Below are positions 52,903 through 61,170 of a stretch of 64,000 bases of DNA, piece after piece (position 1 is the stretch's first letter; each line of letters begins with the position of its first letter). The notes under the pieces are model-generated. The model did not search any database. It saw nothing but the letters and a program-made list of their open reading frames with translations, and was not told the DNA's origin. The stretch comes from Zoogloea sp044344315. GTDB lineage: Bacteria > Pseudomonadota > Gammaproteobacteria > Burkholderiales > Rhodocyclaceae. The DNA lies in NCBI RefSeq assembly GCF_044344315.1, contig NZ_JBIJDC010000002.1, positions 33,466 to 97,465 of the forward strand, given 5' to 3'. A program made the position numbers and the translations under genes.

Positions 52903-53340
52903 CTAGGTATCGCCCGAGGCGGCCGCGGTCAGTGACCCGACCCTCAGGCGAAGCCAGACCTGGAGCGCCCGCCACGCGGTGGGCGCCATCTGGTCGCGGA
53001 CGAGCAGGCGCGCACCAGCTCCCCCGCCCCGTGCCTCGCGCCACACCAGCCAGATCGCTCCGCCGCTCACCACCGTGGAAGAGGTGACGACCCTGGCTGG
53101 CGCGCCATCAACTGCAGCCTCCGGCGCAAAATGCAGGCCCCCGTCTTCGCCCATACCGAGCACGAACGCCCCCCTTCGAGCCGCGCCCAGCTCCCTCACA
53201 AAGGACAGGGCAACGATGGTCAGCCCCAGGCAAACCTGCCACGGCTCCGGAAGAAACAGACATGAAAAAGCCGCCAGGGCATGCCCCCCTGCCAGTAGCA
53301 GGACGAGGCGCCGTGACGGCCTGATTTCAATGACGTTCAA
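52903..53340 (-). CDS. YgfX-like small membrane protein
   Basis: 145 residues. It begins with IEIRPSRRLVLLLAGGHALA and continues into two adjoining membrane helices (LLLAGGHALAAFSCLFLP and VCLGLTIVALSFVREL), followed by a beta-rich soluble domain ending in RALQVWLRLRVGS. This matches the YgfX/CptA-type pattern. In E. coli YgfX was proposed as a toxin partner of SdhE, but no sdhE lies here. It sits between nadB (convergent) and fabF. Confidence 0.7.
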   Translation of the reverse strand: MNVIEIRPSRRLVLLLAGGHALAAFSCLFLPEPWQVCLGLTIVALSFVRELGAARRGAFVLGMGEDGGLHFAPEAAVDGAPARVVTSSTVVSGGAIWLVWREARGGGAGARLLVRDQMAPTAWRALQVWLRLRVGSLTAAASGDT

Positions 53341-53370
53341 GACGCACGGCCTCCCGTGTCGCCTCTTTCG

Positions 53371-54606
53371 TCAGATCTTGCGAAACACCAGCGTACCGTT
53401 GGTGCCACCAAAACCGAAATTGTTCTTCATTGCCACATCAATCTTCATCGGACGGGCCACATTCGCACAGTAGTCCAGATCACACTCCGGATCCTGTTCG
53501 AAAATGTTGATGGTCGGGGGAGAGACCTGGTGATACACCGCTAGGGTGGTGAACACAGACTCGAGCCCGCCGGCACCACCGAGCAGGTGCCCGGTCATGG
53601 ATTTAGTGGAATTCACCACCAGGGTCTTGGCCACATCAGCACCAAAAGCCAGCTTGATGGCCTCGGTCTCGTTCTTGTCACCCAGCGGCGTGGAGGTGCC
53701 GTGGGCATTGAGATACTGCACCTGACCCCCATTGATGCCGGCGTTGCGGAGCGCATTGACCATGCTCCGGCGCGGGCCGTCGGTATCCGGCGCAGTCATG
53801 TGGTAGGCATCACCGCTCATGCCGAAACCAGCCAGCTCCGCATAAATGCGCGCCCCACGCTTCACTGCATGCTCGTACTCTTCAAGCACCAGCACACCCG
53901 CGCCTTCACCGAGGACAAAACCATCCCGGTCCTTGTCCCAAGGACGGCTCGCAGTTGCGGGATCGTCGTTGCGGGTAGACAAGGCCTTGGCCGACGCAAA
54001 TCCGCCAACAGCCAGAGGCGTGACTGTGGACTCAGCCCCACCGCACACCATGACGTCGGCGTCACCGTATTCGATCATGCGCGCGCTGGTACCAATGGCG
54101 TGCAGCCCGGTAGTACAGGCCGTCACCACTGCGATATTCGGCCCCTTCAGACCGAACATGATCGACAGATTGCCGGAGATCATATTGATGATCGTGCCCG
54201 GAATGAAGAAGGGCGAGATCTTGCGAGGACCGCCGGCGAGGAAATCGTCGTGCGTTCCTTCGATCATCGGCAGACCACCGATGCCCGAACCGATATTGAC
54301 ACCGATCCGCTCAGCATTGGCCTCGGTAACTTCGATTCCGGAATCACGGAAAGCCTGAATGCCCGCAGCGAGGCCGTAGTGGATGAAACCATCCATACGA
54401 CGCGCCTCTTTCGGCGAGAGATAAGCCCCAAGATCGAAGCCTTTTACCTCACCGGCGATCTTCACCGGAAAGGAAGAGGTATCGAAACGGGTAATCTCGC
54501 CGATGCCGGAACGCCCATTGGTGATGGCGTCCCAAGCTTCAGACACGGTATTACCGACCGGCGAAATAACGCCAAGGCCGGTGACGACGACTCTGCGACG
54601 GGTCAA
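53371..54606 (-). CDS. fabF: Beta-ketoacyl-ACP synthase II
   Basis: 411 residues from TTG 54606, with GGAG at good distance; a longer reading enters acpP. The catalytic Cys lies in VTACTTGLHAIG, the first His in NAHGTSTPLGD and the second in STKSMTGHLLGGAGG. It elongates acyl-ACP in fatty acid synthesis, in contrast to the degenerate ketosynthase-like protein of the T6SS locus. It is 16 bases after acpP. Confidence 0.96.
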   Translation of the reverse strand: MTRRRVVVTGLGVISPVGNTVSEAWDAITNGRSGIGEITRFDTSSFPVKIAGEVKGFDLGAYLSPKEARRMDGFIHYGLAAGIQAFRDSGIEVTEANAERIGVNIGSGIGGLPMIEGTHDDFLAGGPRKISPFFIPGTIINMISGNLSIMFGLKGPNIAVVTACTTGLHAIGTSARMIEYGDADVMVCGGAESTVTPLAVGGFASAKALSTRNDDPATASRPWDKDRDGFVLGEGAGVLVLEEYEHAVKRGARIYAELAGFGMSGDAYHMTAPDTDGPRRSMVNALRNAGINGGQVQYLNAHGTSTPLGDKNETEAIKLAFGADVAKTLVVNSTKSMTGHLLGGAGGLESVFTTLAVYHQVSPPTINIFEQDPECDLDYCANVARPMKIDVAMKNNFGFGGTNGTLVFRKI

Positions 54607-54622
54607 GGCAGGCTCCGGGGAA

Positions 54623-54862
54623 TTACTTCTTGAGGTGAGCGGTGACGTAGTCGATCGCCTGCTGAACGCTGGTGATCTTTTCGGCCTCTTCGTCGGGGAT
54701 CTCGCACTCGAACTCTTCTTCAAGGGCCATCACCAACTCGACGGTGTCGAGGGAGTCGGCGCCCAGGTCGTCCACGAAGGAAGACTCGTTCTTGATCTCG
54801 GACTCGTTCACGCCGAGTTGTTCGGCAACGATCTTCTTGACGCGCTGTTCAATATTTTCCAT
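54623..54862 (-). CDS. acpP: Acyl carrier protein
   Basis: 79 residues, acidic, with the DSLDTVELVM motif around residue 36 carrying the Ser for phosphopantetheine. It shuttles growing acyl chains among the Fab enzymes. An AAGGAG ribosome site precedes it. It has its own promoter candidate in the 87-base gap after fabG. Confidence 0.98.
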   Translation of the reverse strand: MENIEQRVKKIVAEQLGVNESEIKNESSFVDDLGADSLDTVELVMALEEEFECEIPDEEAEKITSVQQAIDYVTAHLKK

Positions 54863-54909
54863 GTGATAACTCCTTCCCAGATTGTGCGGGTGAATTCAAA
54901 AACCCCCGC

Positions 54910-54918
54910 ATTCTACCA
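54910..54918 (-). promoter_or_regulatory. Extended -10 promoter upstream of acpP
   Basis: TGGTAGAAT on the minus strand has the TGn extension next to a TAGAAT -10. It lies in the fabG-acpP gap and would give a leader of about 40 bases. The -35 is weak, as is common for extended -10 promoters. It would let acpP be expressed above the upstream fab genes. Confidence 0.45.
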
Positions 54919-54949
54919 AAAACGCGCACCCCCGCCAGCACGGCGAGAT

Positions 54950-55699
54950 TTACGCCATGTACATGCCGCCATTCACGTGCAGGGTTGCCCCCGTCACGTA
55001 GGAGGCTGCGGGGGAGGCCAAAAAGCCCACCACGCCTGCAATCTCTTCCGGTTTGCCGAGACGGCCGAGGGCAATCTTGCCCGCCAGCTCCTTGCGCTGA
55101 GCCTCTGGCAGGTCCTTGGTCATATCGGTATCGATGAAGCCCGGCGCCACACAATTGACCGTGATGTTGCGGCTACCGAGCTCCTGGGCCAGGGCTCGGG
55201 TCATGCCGGCCACACCGGCCTTGGCCGCAGCATAGTTGGCCTGCCCGGCGTTACCCGAGCTACCGACCACCGAGGTGATGTTGATGATGCGGCCGACTCG
55301 GGCCTTCATCATGCCGCGCATGACCAGCTTGGACATGCGGAAGACAGCCTTGAGGTTGGTGTCGATGACCGCATCCCACTCGGCGTCCTTCATGCGCATG
55401 GAGAGGTTGTCACGAGTGATACCGGCGTTGTTCACCAGGATGCCCACCGCCCCGAAAGCCTTCTCGATCTCACCCAGAGCCGCATCACAGGCTTCGGCAT
55501 TGGTCACATCGAGGGCCAGACCCCGCCCCTTGACACCTGCGGCCTCAAGGCCAGCCTGGATGTCAATAGCACCGGCCTCGGAGGTGGCAGTGCCGACCAC
55601 CGTCGCCCCAAGCCGACCCAACTCAAGCGCAATGGCTCTACCGATACCGCGCGATGCGCCGGTAACCAGCGCAACCTGACCTTGCAGAACCTGACTCAT
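54950..55699 (-). CDS. fabG: 3-oxoacyl-ACP reductase
   Basis: 249 residues, short-chain dehydrogenase family. The NADPH motif TGASRGIG near 14-21, NNAG near 88 and the catalytic YAAAK near 152-156 are present. It reduces 3-oxoacyl-ACP in each elongation round. Its start overlaps the fabD stop by 4 bases. Confidence 0.97.
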   Translation of the reverse strand: MSQVLQGQVALVTGASRGIGRAIALELGRLGATVVGTATSEAGAIDIQAGLEAAGVKGRGLALDVTNAEACDAALGEIEKAFGAVGILVNNAGITRDNLSMRMKDAEWDAVIDTNLKAVFRMSKLVMRGMMKARVGRIINITSVVGSSGNAGQANYAAAKAGVAGMTRALAQELGSRNITVNCVAPGFIDTDMTKDLPEAQRKELAGKIALGRLGKPEEIAGVVGFLASPAASYVTGATLHVNGGMYMA

Positions 55700-56631
55700 G
55701 CGTCCCCCGTGATCTTGAGAATGTCATCCAGACTGGCTGCGTCGGCGATCGCGCCGCCCTGCAGACCGCCCTCAATGCGCTTGGTCATGCCAGCCAGCAC
55801 CTTGCCGGGACCGCACTCGAAGACGTGAGTCGCACCACGCCGGGCGATCTCCTGCACCGTCTCGATCCAGCGCACCGGCGAATAAGCCTGGCGCACCAGC
55901 GCATCCTTGATCCGGCCGGGCTGATCCTCGACAGCCACGTCCACATTATTGAGCACGGGAATGCTCGGCACACGGACCTCGATCTCGACCAGGGCCTGCT
56001 GGAGACGCTCGGCGGCAGGCTTCATCAGGGCGCAATGGAAGGGCGCGCTGACGGGCAGCAGAACGGCACGCTTTGCCCCCTTGGCCTTGGCAGTGACAAT
56101 GGCCCGCTCGACGGCAGCCTTGGATCCGGCGATCACGATCTGCCCCGGAGAGTTGAGATTGGCTGCAGAAACCACATCTCCCTGAGCCGCCTCGGCACAG
56201 GCCTCAATGGCCTGGGCTTCGTCGAGCCCCAGCAGCGCAGCCATGGCGCCTTCGCCCTGCGGCACGGCCTCCTGCATGGCCTGGGCGCGCAGGCGCACGA
56301 GCTTGACGGCCTCTGCAAAATCGAGGGCGCCAGCAGCAACCAGCGCCGAATACTCACCGAGGCTATGGCCGGAGACGAGGGCCGGAACAGCACCACCCCG
56401 GGCAATCCACTCACGATACACGGCGATGCCGGCAGTCAGCATCAGCGGCTGGGTGTTGACCGTCTGGGCCAGCACGTCGGCGGGGCCTTCGGCAATCATC
56501 TGCCAGAGATCCTGACCGAGGGCATCGGAGGCCTCTGCGAAGGCCTGACGGATCACTGCGGATTCGCCATAGGCGGCCATCATGCCGACCGACTGGGAGC
56601 CCTGCCCCGGAAACACAAAAGCAAAATTCAT
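55696..56631 (-). CDS. fabD: Malonyl-CoA-ACP transacylase
   Basis: 311 residues. FVFPGQGSQSVGM at the start, the nucleophile motif GHSLGEYSAL near 90-99 and the His in APFHCALM near 200 are intact. It loads malonyl groups on AcpP. It lies between fabH and fabG. Confidence 0.97.
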   Translation of the reverse strand: MNFAFVFPGQGSQSVGMMAAYGESAVIRQAFAEASDALGQDLWQMIAEGPADVLAQTVNTQPLMLTAGIAVYREWIARGGAVPALVSGHSLGEYSALVAAGALDFAEAVKLVRLRAQAMQEAVPQGEGAMAALLGLDEAQAIEACAEAAQGDVVSAANLNSPGQIVIAGSKAAVERAIVTAKAKGAKRAVLLPVSAPFHCALMKPAAERLQQALVEIEVRVPSIPVLNNVDVAVEDQPGRIKDALVRQAYSPVRWIETVQEIARRGATHVFECGPGKVLAGMTKRIEGGLQGGAIADAASLDDILKITGDA

Positions 56632-56686
56632 CGTTCCCTACCTTTGGTTTGGCTTGCGAAGCGGATTGATATGGCGCAGAACCAGC

Positions 56687-57652
56687 TCAGAACTGGATTA
56701 GGGCAGCACCCCAGGCGAAGCCACCGCCAATCCCCTCAAGGATGACCTTGTGACCCGGCTGGATACGTCCATCACGCACGGCCAGATCCAGCGCCAGCGG
56801 GATCGATGCCGCCGAGGTGTTGCCATGCATGGCGACGGTAGCGATGACCTTGTCCATGGACAGGCCAAGACGCTTGCCAGTAGCCTGGATGATGCGGATG
56901 TTGGCCTGATGGGGAATCAGCCAATCCACCTCGTCGAGGCCAAGTCCACCCAGCGTGGCCACTTCACGCGCCACATCGGCCAGCACCTTGACGGCAAACT
57001 TGAACACAGCCTGCCCGTCCATGCGCAGGAAGGGGTCACCGGTGACTGCGCCGCAACTGACCTGGCCTGGCACACACAGGATTGGGTTGTGAGTGCCGTC
57101 AGCGTGCAGGGCCGAGGCCAGGATGCCGGGCGCCTCCGAGGCCTCCAGCACCACCGCACCGGCACCATCACCGAAGAGCACACAGGTGCCACGATCATTC
57201 CAGTCGAGGATGCGCGAGAACACTTCTGCGCCGACCACCAGCGCACGCTTGTGGCTTCCCGAGCGGATGAACTTCTCGGCGGCGGTCAGCGCATAGGCGA
57301 AGCCCGCGCATACCGCCTGCAGATCAAAGGCTGCCCCCCCGTTGCGGATGCCCAGCTTGGCCTGCAGCAGGGTCGCCGTACTCGGGAAGATATAGTCCGG
57401 CGTTGAAGTCGCGACGATGATCAGGTCAATGTCGGACGCCCGGCACCCAGCCGCCTCAATGGCCCGGATACTGGCCTCGTAGGCCAGTTGACTGGCGGTG
57501 ACATCAGGTTCGGCAAGGTGACGGGAACGGATACCGGTACGCTCGGCGATCCACTCGTCGGAGGTATCGATCCCGCGCGCCACCAGATCGTCATTGGTCA
57601 CCGGCTCGCCGGGGAGGTAGCTCCCGGTCCCGGCCACTCGTGCATAGATCAT
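56687..57652 (-). CDS. fabH: Beta-ketoacyl-ACP synthase III
   Basis: 321 residues. The catalytic Cys is in LQAVCAGFAYAL near 113, His in DWLIPHQANIRI near 247, and Asn in HGNTSAASIP near 277. FabH starts fatty acid synthesis by condensing acetyl-CoA with malonyl-ACP. It overlaps plsX by 4 bases. Confidence 0.97.
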   Translation of the reverse strand: MIYARVAGTGSYLPGEPVTNDDLVARGIDTSDEWIAERTGIRSRHLAEPDVTASQLAYEASIRAIEAAGCRASDIDLIIVATSTPDYIFPSTATLLQAKLGIRNGGAAFDLQAVCAGFAYALTAAEKFIRSGSHKRALVVGAEVFSRILDWNDRGTCVLFGDGAGAVVLEASEAPGILASALHADGTHNPILCVPGQVSCGAVTGDPFLRMDGQAVFKFAVKVLADVAREVATLGGLGLDEVDWLIPHQANIRIIQATGKRLGLSMDKVIATVAMHGNTSAASIPLALDLAVRDGRIQPGHKVILEGIGGGFAWGAALIQF

Positions 57653-58662
57653 GCGGCAGACCTTTCGCGTTCCATGCGCTCGCTGATGCGCTCGATGAGT
57701 CGATTTCGGGCCGCCTCGGCCGCCCGCCAGATGGCCTGTTCAAAGGCAAAGGAATCAGCCGCCCCGTGGCTCTTCACCACCACACCACGCAGGCCGAGCA
57801 GGGCCGCACCGTTGTAGCGCCGGGAGTCCAGCTTGTGTTTGAAGCCCTTCAGGGCAGACATGGCGAAGACCGCTGCCAGCTTGGTCAGCCAGTTGCGTGA
57901 GAACTGCTCGCGCAGGAAGGTCGCCATCATCTGGGCCAGCCCCTCCGAGGTCTTCAGGGCCACATTACCGACGAAGCCATCACAAACGACCACATCGACA
58001 GTACCCTTGTAGATATCGTTGCCCTCGACATTACCGTAGAAGTTGAGACCGCTCTTGCGCAGCAACTCGCCGGCCTGCTTGACCGCTTCGTTACCCTTGA
58101 TCTCTTCCTCGCCGATATTGAGAAGCCCTACGCTGGGGCGCTCGTTGTGCTCAACCGCCGCAACCAGCATGGCCCCCATGATGCCGAACTGGAGCAGATG
58201 CTCCGGCGTGCAATCCACGTTGGCTCCCAGATCAAGGACATGGGTCTGGCCACGCAGCGTCGGCAGGGTGCTGCAGATCGCGGGACGATCGATCCCGGGC
58301 AGCGTCTTGAGGACAAACCGGGAGATCGCCATCAGCGCCCCCGTATTGCCCGCCGACACCGCGGCCTGAGCCTCGCCAGACTTGACGAGATCCACAGCCA
58401 CCCGCATCGAAGAGTCTTTTTTGTTGCGCATGGCCAGCGCAGGCGCTTCATCCATGCCAACCACTTCGGAGGCACGCTGGATGCGTAAACGCTCACCAAA
58501 TTCGGCCAGGGCCGTCCCCAGGTGAGGCTCAATGGCCTCGGCGCGCCCGACCAGCACGATACGGGTATCGCGATCGACCCGCATGAAATGCAGGGCGGCG
58601 GGGACGGTCACCGAGGGGCCGTGATCGCCCCCCATACAGTCAATCGACAGGGTGACAGTCAT
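57649..58662 (-). CDS. plsX: Phosphate acyltransferase PlsX
   Basis: 337 residues. The N-terminal LSIDCMGGDHGPSVTVPAAL and the later VSAGNTGALMAISRF and LGANVDC segments are typical of PlsX. It converts acyl-ACP to acyl-phosphate for phospholipid synthesis by PlsY. It is downstream of rpmF across an intrinsic terminator, and coupled to fabH. Confidence 0.96.
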   Translation of the reverse strand: MTVTLSIDCMGGDHGPSVTVPAALHFMRVDRDTRIVLVGRAEAIEPHLGTALAEFGERLRIQRASEVVGMDEAPALAMRNKKDSSMRVAVDLVKSGEAQAAVSAGNTGALMAISRFVLKTLPGIDRPAICSTLPTLRGQTHVLDLGANVDCTPEHLLQFGIMGAMLVAAVEHNERPSVGLLNIGEEEIKGNEAVKQAGELLRKSGLNFYGNVEGNDIYKGTVDVVVCDGFVGNVALKTSEGLAQMMATFLREQFSRNWLTKLAAVFAMSALKGFKHKLDSRRYNGAALLGLRGVVVKSHGAADSFAFEQAIWRAAEAARNRLIERISERMERERSAA

Positions 58663-58688
58663 TCGGCGCAGTGATATGGATACATGTA

Positions 58689-58723
58689 TAAAAACGGCGC
58701 GAGCGCCCGAGGGCGCCGCGCCG
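58689..58723 (-). terminator. Intrinsic terminator between rpmF and plsX
   Basis: On the minus strand CGGCGCGGCGCCC and GGGCGCTCGCGCCG pair with one bulge and a TC turn, followed by TTTTTAT. It starts 17 bases after the rpmF stop. Read-through or a separate promoter must supply plsX and the fab genes. Confidence 0.75.
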
Positions 58724-58740
58724 CTTCCAGACCGGGGGGA

Positions 58741-58920
58741 TTACTCGCCCTTGGCCTTGGCAACCTTCTTGCCACGATAGACGCCGGAGGGCGACACGTG
58801 GTGGCGCAGATGCACTTCACCGGTGGTCGGCTCGACGGCCAGCGGGGGCGCCACGAGGAAATCGTGGGAACGATGCATACCGCGCTTGGACGGGGACTTC
58901 TTGTTCTGTTGGACAGCCAT
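58741..58920 (-). CDS. rpmF: 50S ribosomal protein L32
   Basis: 59 residues beginning MAVQQNKKSPSKRGMHRSHD and containing HHVSPSGVYRGKKV. It has none of the zinc-binding Cys residues of some L32 proteins, so it is the Cys-free type. A clear AAGGAG site precedes the ATG. It follows yceD after 21 bases, the conserved order. Although short, identity is unambiguous. Confidence 0.97.
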   Translation of the reverse strand: MAVQQNKKSPSKRGMHRSHDFLVAPPLAVEPTTGEVHLRHHVSPSGVYRGKKVAKAKGE

Positions 58921-58941
58921 GAAAAACTCCTTGAGGAATAC

Positions 58942-59436
58942 TTAAACCTTGCCGCGCAACTGGCGCAGAACGGCGAAGGGCGAAATCTCTTCATCGTCGC
59001 CGGCTTTCACCGGCGGCTCGCAATCATCGTGACGCGGAACCAAGGGCAGGGACAGCAACAACTCGTCCTCAACCAAGGCGAGCAGATCGGTCAGCGGCTC
59101 TACCTCAAGGGCATCCACTTCGTCATTCTCCAGCTCGTCGTCCGGCAATGCGTCACCGGCGCGCAGCAAAAGAAGGCGATTACTGACTTCACATGGCCAC
59201 ACCAGAGCCTCAAGACAGCGCTGGCACTGCAAAACCAGATCTGCCCGGACCAACAATTCGACGTAGAGCTTGCCTCCGTCGTCCCGCTCGCCCTGAAACT
59301 CGAATTCCACCGACCCCACCGGCTCCAGCAAGGACTCAGCCAAACGGCCGAGACGCTCCACCGGCACCGCGCTCTGCACGCGACGTCCGTCTTTGGCTAA
59401 CGCCCGCAGGTCAATCACGAAGCTTTCTTGCGACAT
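58942..59436 (-). CDS. yceD: YceD/DUF177 family protein (23S rRNA accumulation)
   Basis: 164 residues. The central LVLQCQRCLEALVWPCEV motif near 68-85 has the conserved CxRCL, and the C-terminus ends in SPFAVLRQLRGKV, both typical of DUF177. The E. coli protein affects 23S rRNA levels. The start ATG 59436 lies only about 10 bases after a consensus -10 element, so its mRNA is almost leaderless. It heads the yceD-rpmF-plsX-fab unit. Confidence 0.93.
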   Translation of the reverse strand: MSQESFVIDLRALAKDGRRVQSAVPVERLGRLAESLLEPVGSVEFEFQGERDDGGKLYVELLVRADLVLQCQRCLEALVWPCEVSNRLLLLRAGDALPDDELENDEVDALEVEPLTDLLALVEDELLLSLPLVPRHDDCEPPVKAGDDEEISPFAVLRQLRGKV

Positions 59437-59445
59437 AAGCGCGGC

Positions 59446-59474
59446 ATGATATTATTTTCGGCTGCCTGTGTCAA
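59446..59474 (-). promoter_or_regulatory. Consensus sigma-70 promoter of yceD-rpmF
   Basis: On the minus strand a perfect TTGACA (59474-59469), a 17-base spacer and TATCAT (59451-59446). The start point would be about 3-5 bases before the yceD ATG. Confidence 0.8.
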
Positions 59475-59524
59475 AACTCTGCTACACCCCTCGCTCACCT
59501 CGTCGACACCCCTGAGCCCCATCC

Positions 59525-60100
59525 ATGAAACTCGTCCTCGCCTCCACCTCGGCCTATCGCCGGGAACTGCTCGACCGCTTCGGCCTGCCCTTCGAGATCG
59601 CCCGCCCCGATATTGACGAATCCCCTCTGCCCGACGAAGCACCCCGGGCCACGGCCGAGCGCCTGGCCATCGGAAAGGCGAAAGCCGTGGCTGCACAGTT
59701 CGACGACGCGCTGATCATCGGCAGTGACCAGGTGGCCAGCATGGGCGAGCAGCGCTTCGGCAAGCCTGGCACACAGGAACGCGCCGTGGCGCAACTGCGG
59801 GCGATGAGTGGGCGCAGCGTGATTTTTGATACTGCACTGGCCGTGCTCAACAGCCGCAGCGGCCACATTCAGGTAGACGTCATCCCCACCGAAGTCCGTT
59901 TCCGCGCCCTGTCCGATGACGAGATCGTCCGCTACGTGGAGCGCGAGCGCCCCCTCGACTGTGCGGGCAGCGCAAAATCCGAAGGACTGGGGATCACCCT
60001 GCTCGACGCCCTGAGCGGCAACGACCCGAACGCACTGGTCGGCCTGCCCCTGATCGCTCTGGCACGCATGCTGCGCAACGAAGGCCTGACCCTGCCCTGA
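59525..60100 (+). CDS. maf: Maf family nucleoside triphosphate pyrophosphatase
   Basis: 191 residues. KLVLASTSAYRRELLDRFGL at the start, the GSDQVAS motif near 67-73 and GTQERAVAQL near 84 are Maf signatures. The family hydrolyses non-canonical or modified nucleotides such as m7GTP. The N-terminal S-T-S-x-x-R motif and lack of a UTP-type extension point to the YceF-like subgroup. It is followed 2 bases later by a methylase-family gene. Confidence 0.92.
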   Translation: MKLVLASTSAYRRELLDRFGLPFEIARPDIDESPLPDEAPRATAERLAIGKAKAVAAQFDDALIIGSDQVASMGEQRFGKPGTQERAVAQLRAMSGRSVIFDTALAVLNSRSGHIQVDVIPTEVRFRALSDDEIVRYVERERPLDCAGSAKSEGLGITLLDALSGNDPNALVGLPLIALARMLRNEGLTLP

Positions 60101-60102
60101 CG

Positions 60103-60816
60103 ATGCGTAAAGGCACCCTCTACCTGATCCCCGTCAGCCTCGGCCCCAGCCCCAGCAGCCTGACAACCCCCACAGACGTTGCGACCCGGGCGCGCAGCCT
60201 GAATTACTTTGTCGTCGAGAACGCCAAGACAGCCCGCGCCGAACTGAAACGACTGGAGCACCCGGCGCCGCTGCGCGATCTGGACATCCGGGAACTACCC
60301 GAAAAGCCTGGCGCAGCAGACCTGGACGGACTGCTTGCCCCCCTGCTCGCCGGCCTCGATGCCGGACTGATGTCGGAAGCCGGCTGCCCTGCAGTCGCAG
60401 ACCCGGGCGCACTCCTAGTCCGACGCGCCCACGAAAAGGGCATCGCGGTTGTCCCGTTGGTCGGCCCCTCATCCCTGCTCCTGGCCCTGATGGCATCGGG
60501 GCTCAACGGACAGAGCTTCGCCTTTCACGGCTACCTCCCGGTCGATGAAGAGGCGCGCAACAAACGCATCCGCGAACTGGAAGCGGAGTCGGCACGCCAC
60601 GCCCGCACCCAGCTGTTCATCGAAACGCCCTATCGCAACGAACGCATGTTCGAAGCCCTGCGCAACACCTGCCGGCCCGACACCCGCCTGTGCGTGGCCC
60701 GAGACCTGACCCTGGAGAGCGAATCGATCTCCACGCGCACCATCGCCGACTGGAAGCAGGCCTCACCCCCAGACCTGGCCCGGCGCCCCACGGTATTCCT
60801 GATCCTCGCGGCCTGA
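60103..60816 (+). CDS. Tetrapyrrole-methylase-family SAM-dependent methyltransferase (RsmI-like)
   Basis: 237 residues. The fold markers are GTLYLIPVSLGPS at the start, GLMSEAGCPAVADPGALLVR near 90-110 and VVPLVGPSSLLLALMASGLN near 120-140, followed by FIETPYRNERM. It resembles RsmI, the 16S rRNA C1402 ribose methylase, but is shorter and belongs to a paralogous group often paired with maf. Substrate uncertain. It is coupled to maf (2-base gap). Confidence 0.85.
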   Translation: MRKGTLYLIPVSLGPSPSSLTTPTDVATRARSLNYFVVENAKTARAELKRLEHPAPLRDLDIRELPEKPGAADLDGLLAPLLAGLDAGLMSEAGCPAVADPGALLVRRAHEKGIAVVPLVGPSSLLLALMASGLNGQSFAFHGYLPVDEEARNKRIRELEAESARHARTQLFIETPYRNERMFEALRNTCRPDTRLCVARDLTLESESISTRTIADWKQASPPDLARRPTVFLILAA

Positions 60817-60843
60817 GTCCGCCCAACCGGCAGACGCGCCAGC

Positions 60844-61170
60844 TCACTCGACCAGATAGACCGCGCCGTCCCGCTCCTCGACCCGCAGCGGCACCAGGCG
60901 GGCACCACGACACGGCCCGGAAACACAGTAGCCCGTCTCCGGCTCGTACATGGCGCCGTGAGTCGCACAGATCACATACAAGCGGGAATCATCGAAGAAC
61001 TTGCCGGGCAACCAGTCCAGCTCCACCGGCACATGGGCACAGCGATTGAGGTAGGCATGCACCCGCCCCTGAAAGCGCACGACGAAGGCCGGCTCCTCGC
61101 CAGTCACACGCGTCACGCTGAAGCGAACACCATCCTCCCCCTCGCGCACATCCTCCGACCTGCAGATCAC
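60844..61170 (-). CDS. Rieske [2Fe-2S] protein
   Basis: 108 residues. Ligand motifs are CAHVPVELDW and CATHGAMYEPETGYCVSGPC, giving Cys-x-His and Cys-x2-His ligands plus an extra Cys pair like that of membrane-complex Rieske proteins. No signal peptide or membrane helix is seen, so it is a soluble, ferredoxin-like member. The partner oxygenase or reductase is unknown. It overlaps the HAD phosphatase gene by 4 bases. Confidence 0.9.
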   Translation of the reverse strand: MICRSEDVREGEDGVRFSVTRVTGEEPAFVVRFQGRVHAYLNRCAHVPVELDWLPGKFFDDSRLYVICATHGAMYEPETGYCVSGPCRGARLVPLRVEERDGAVYLVE

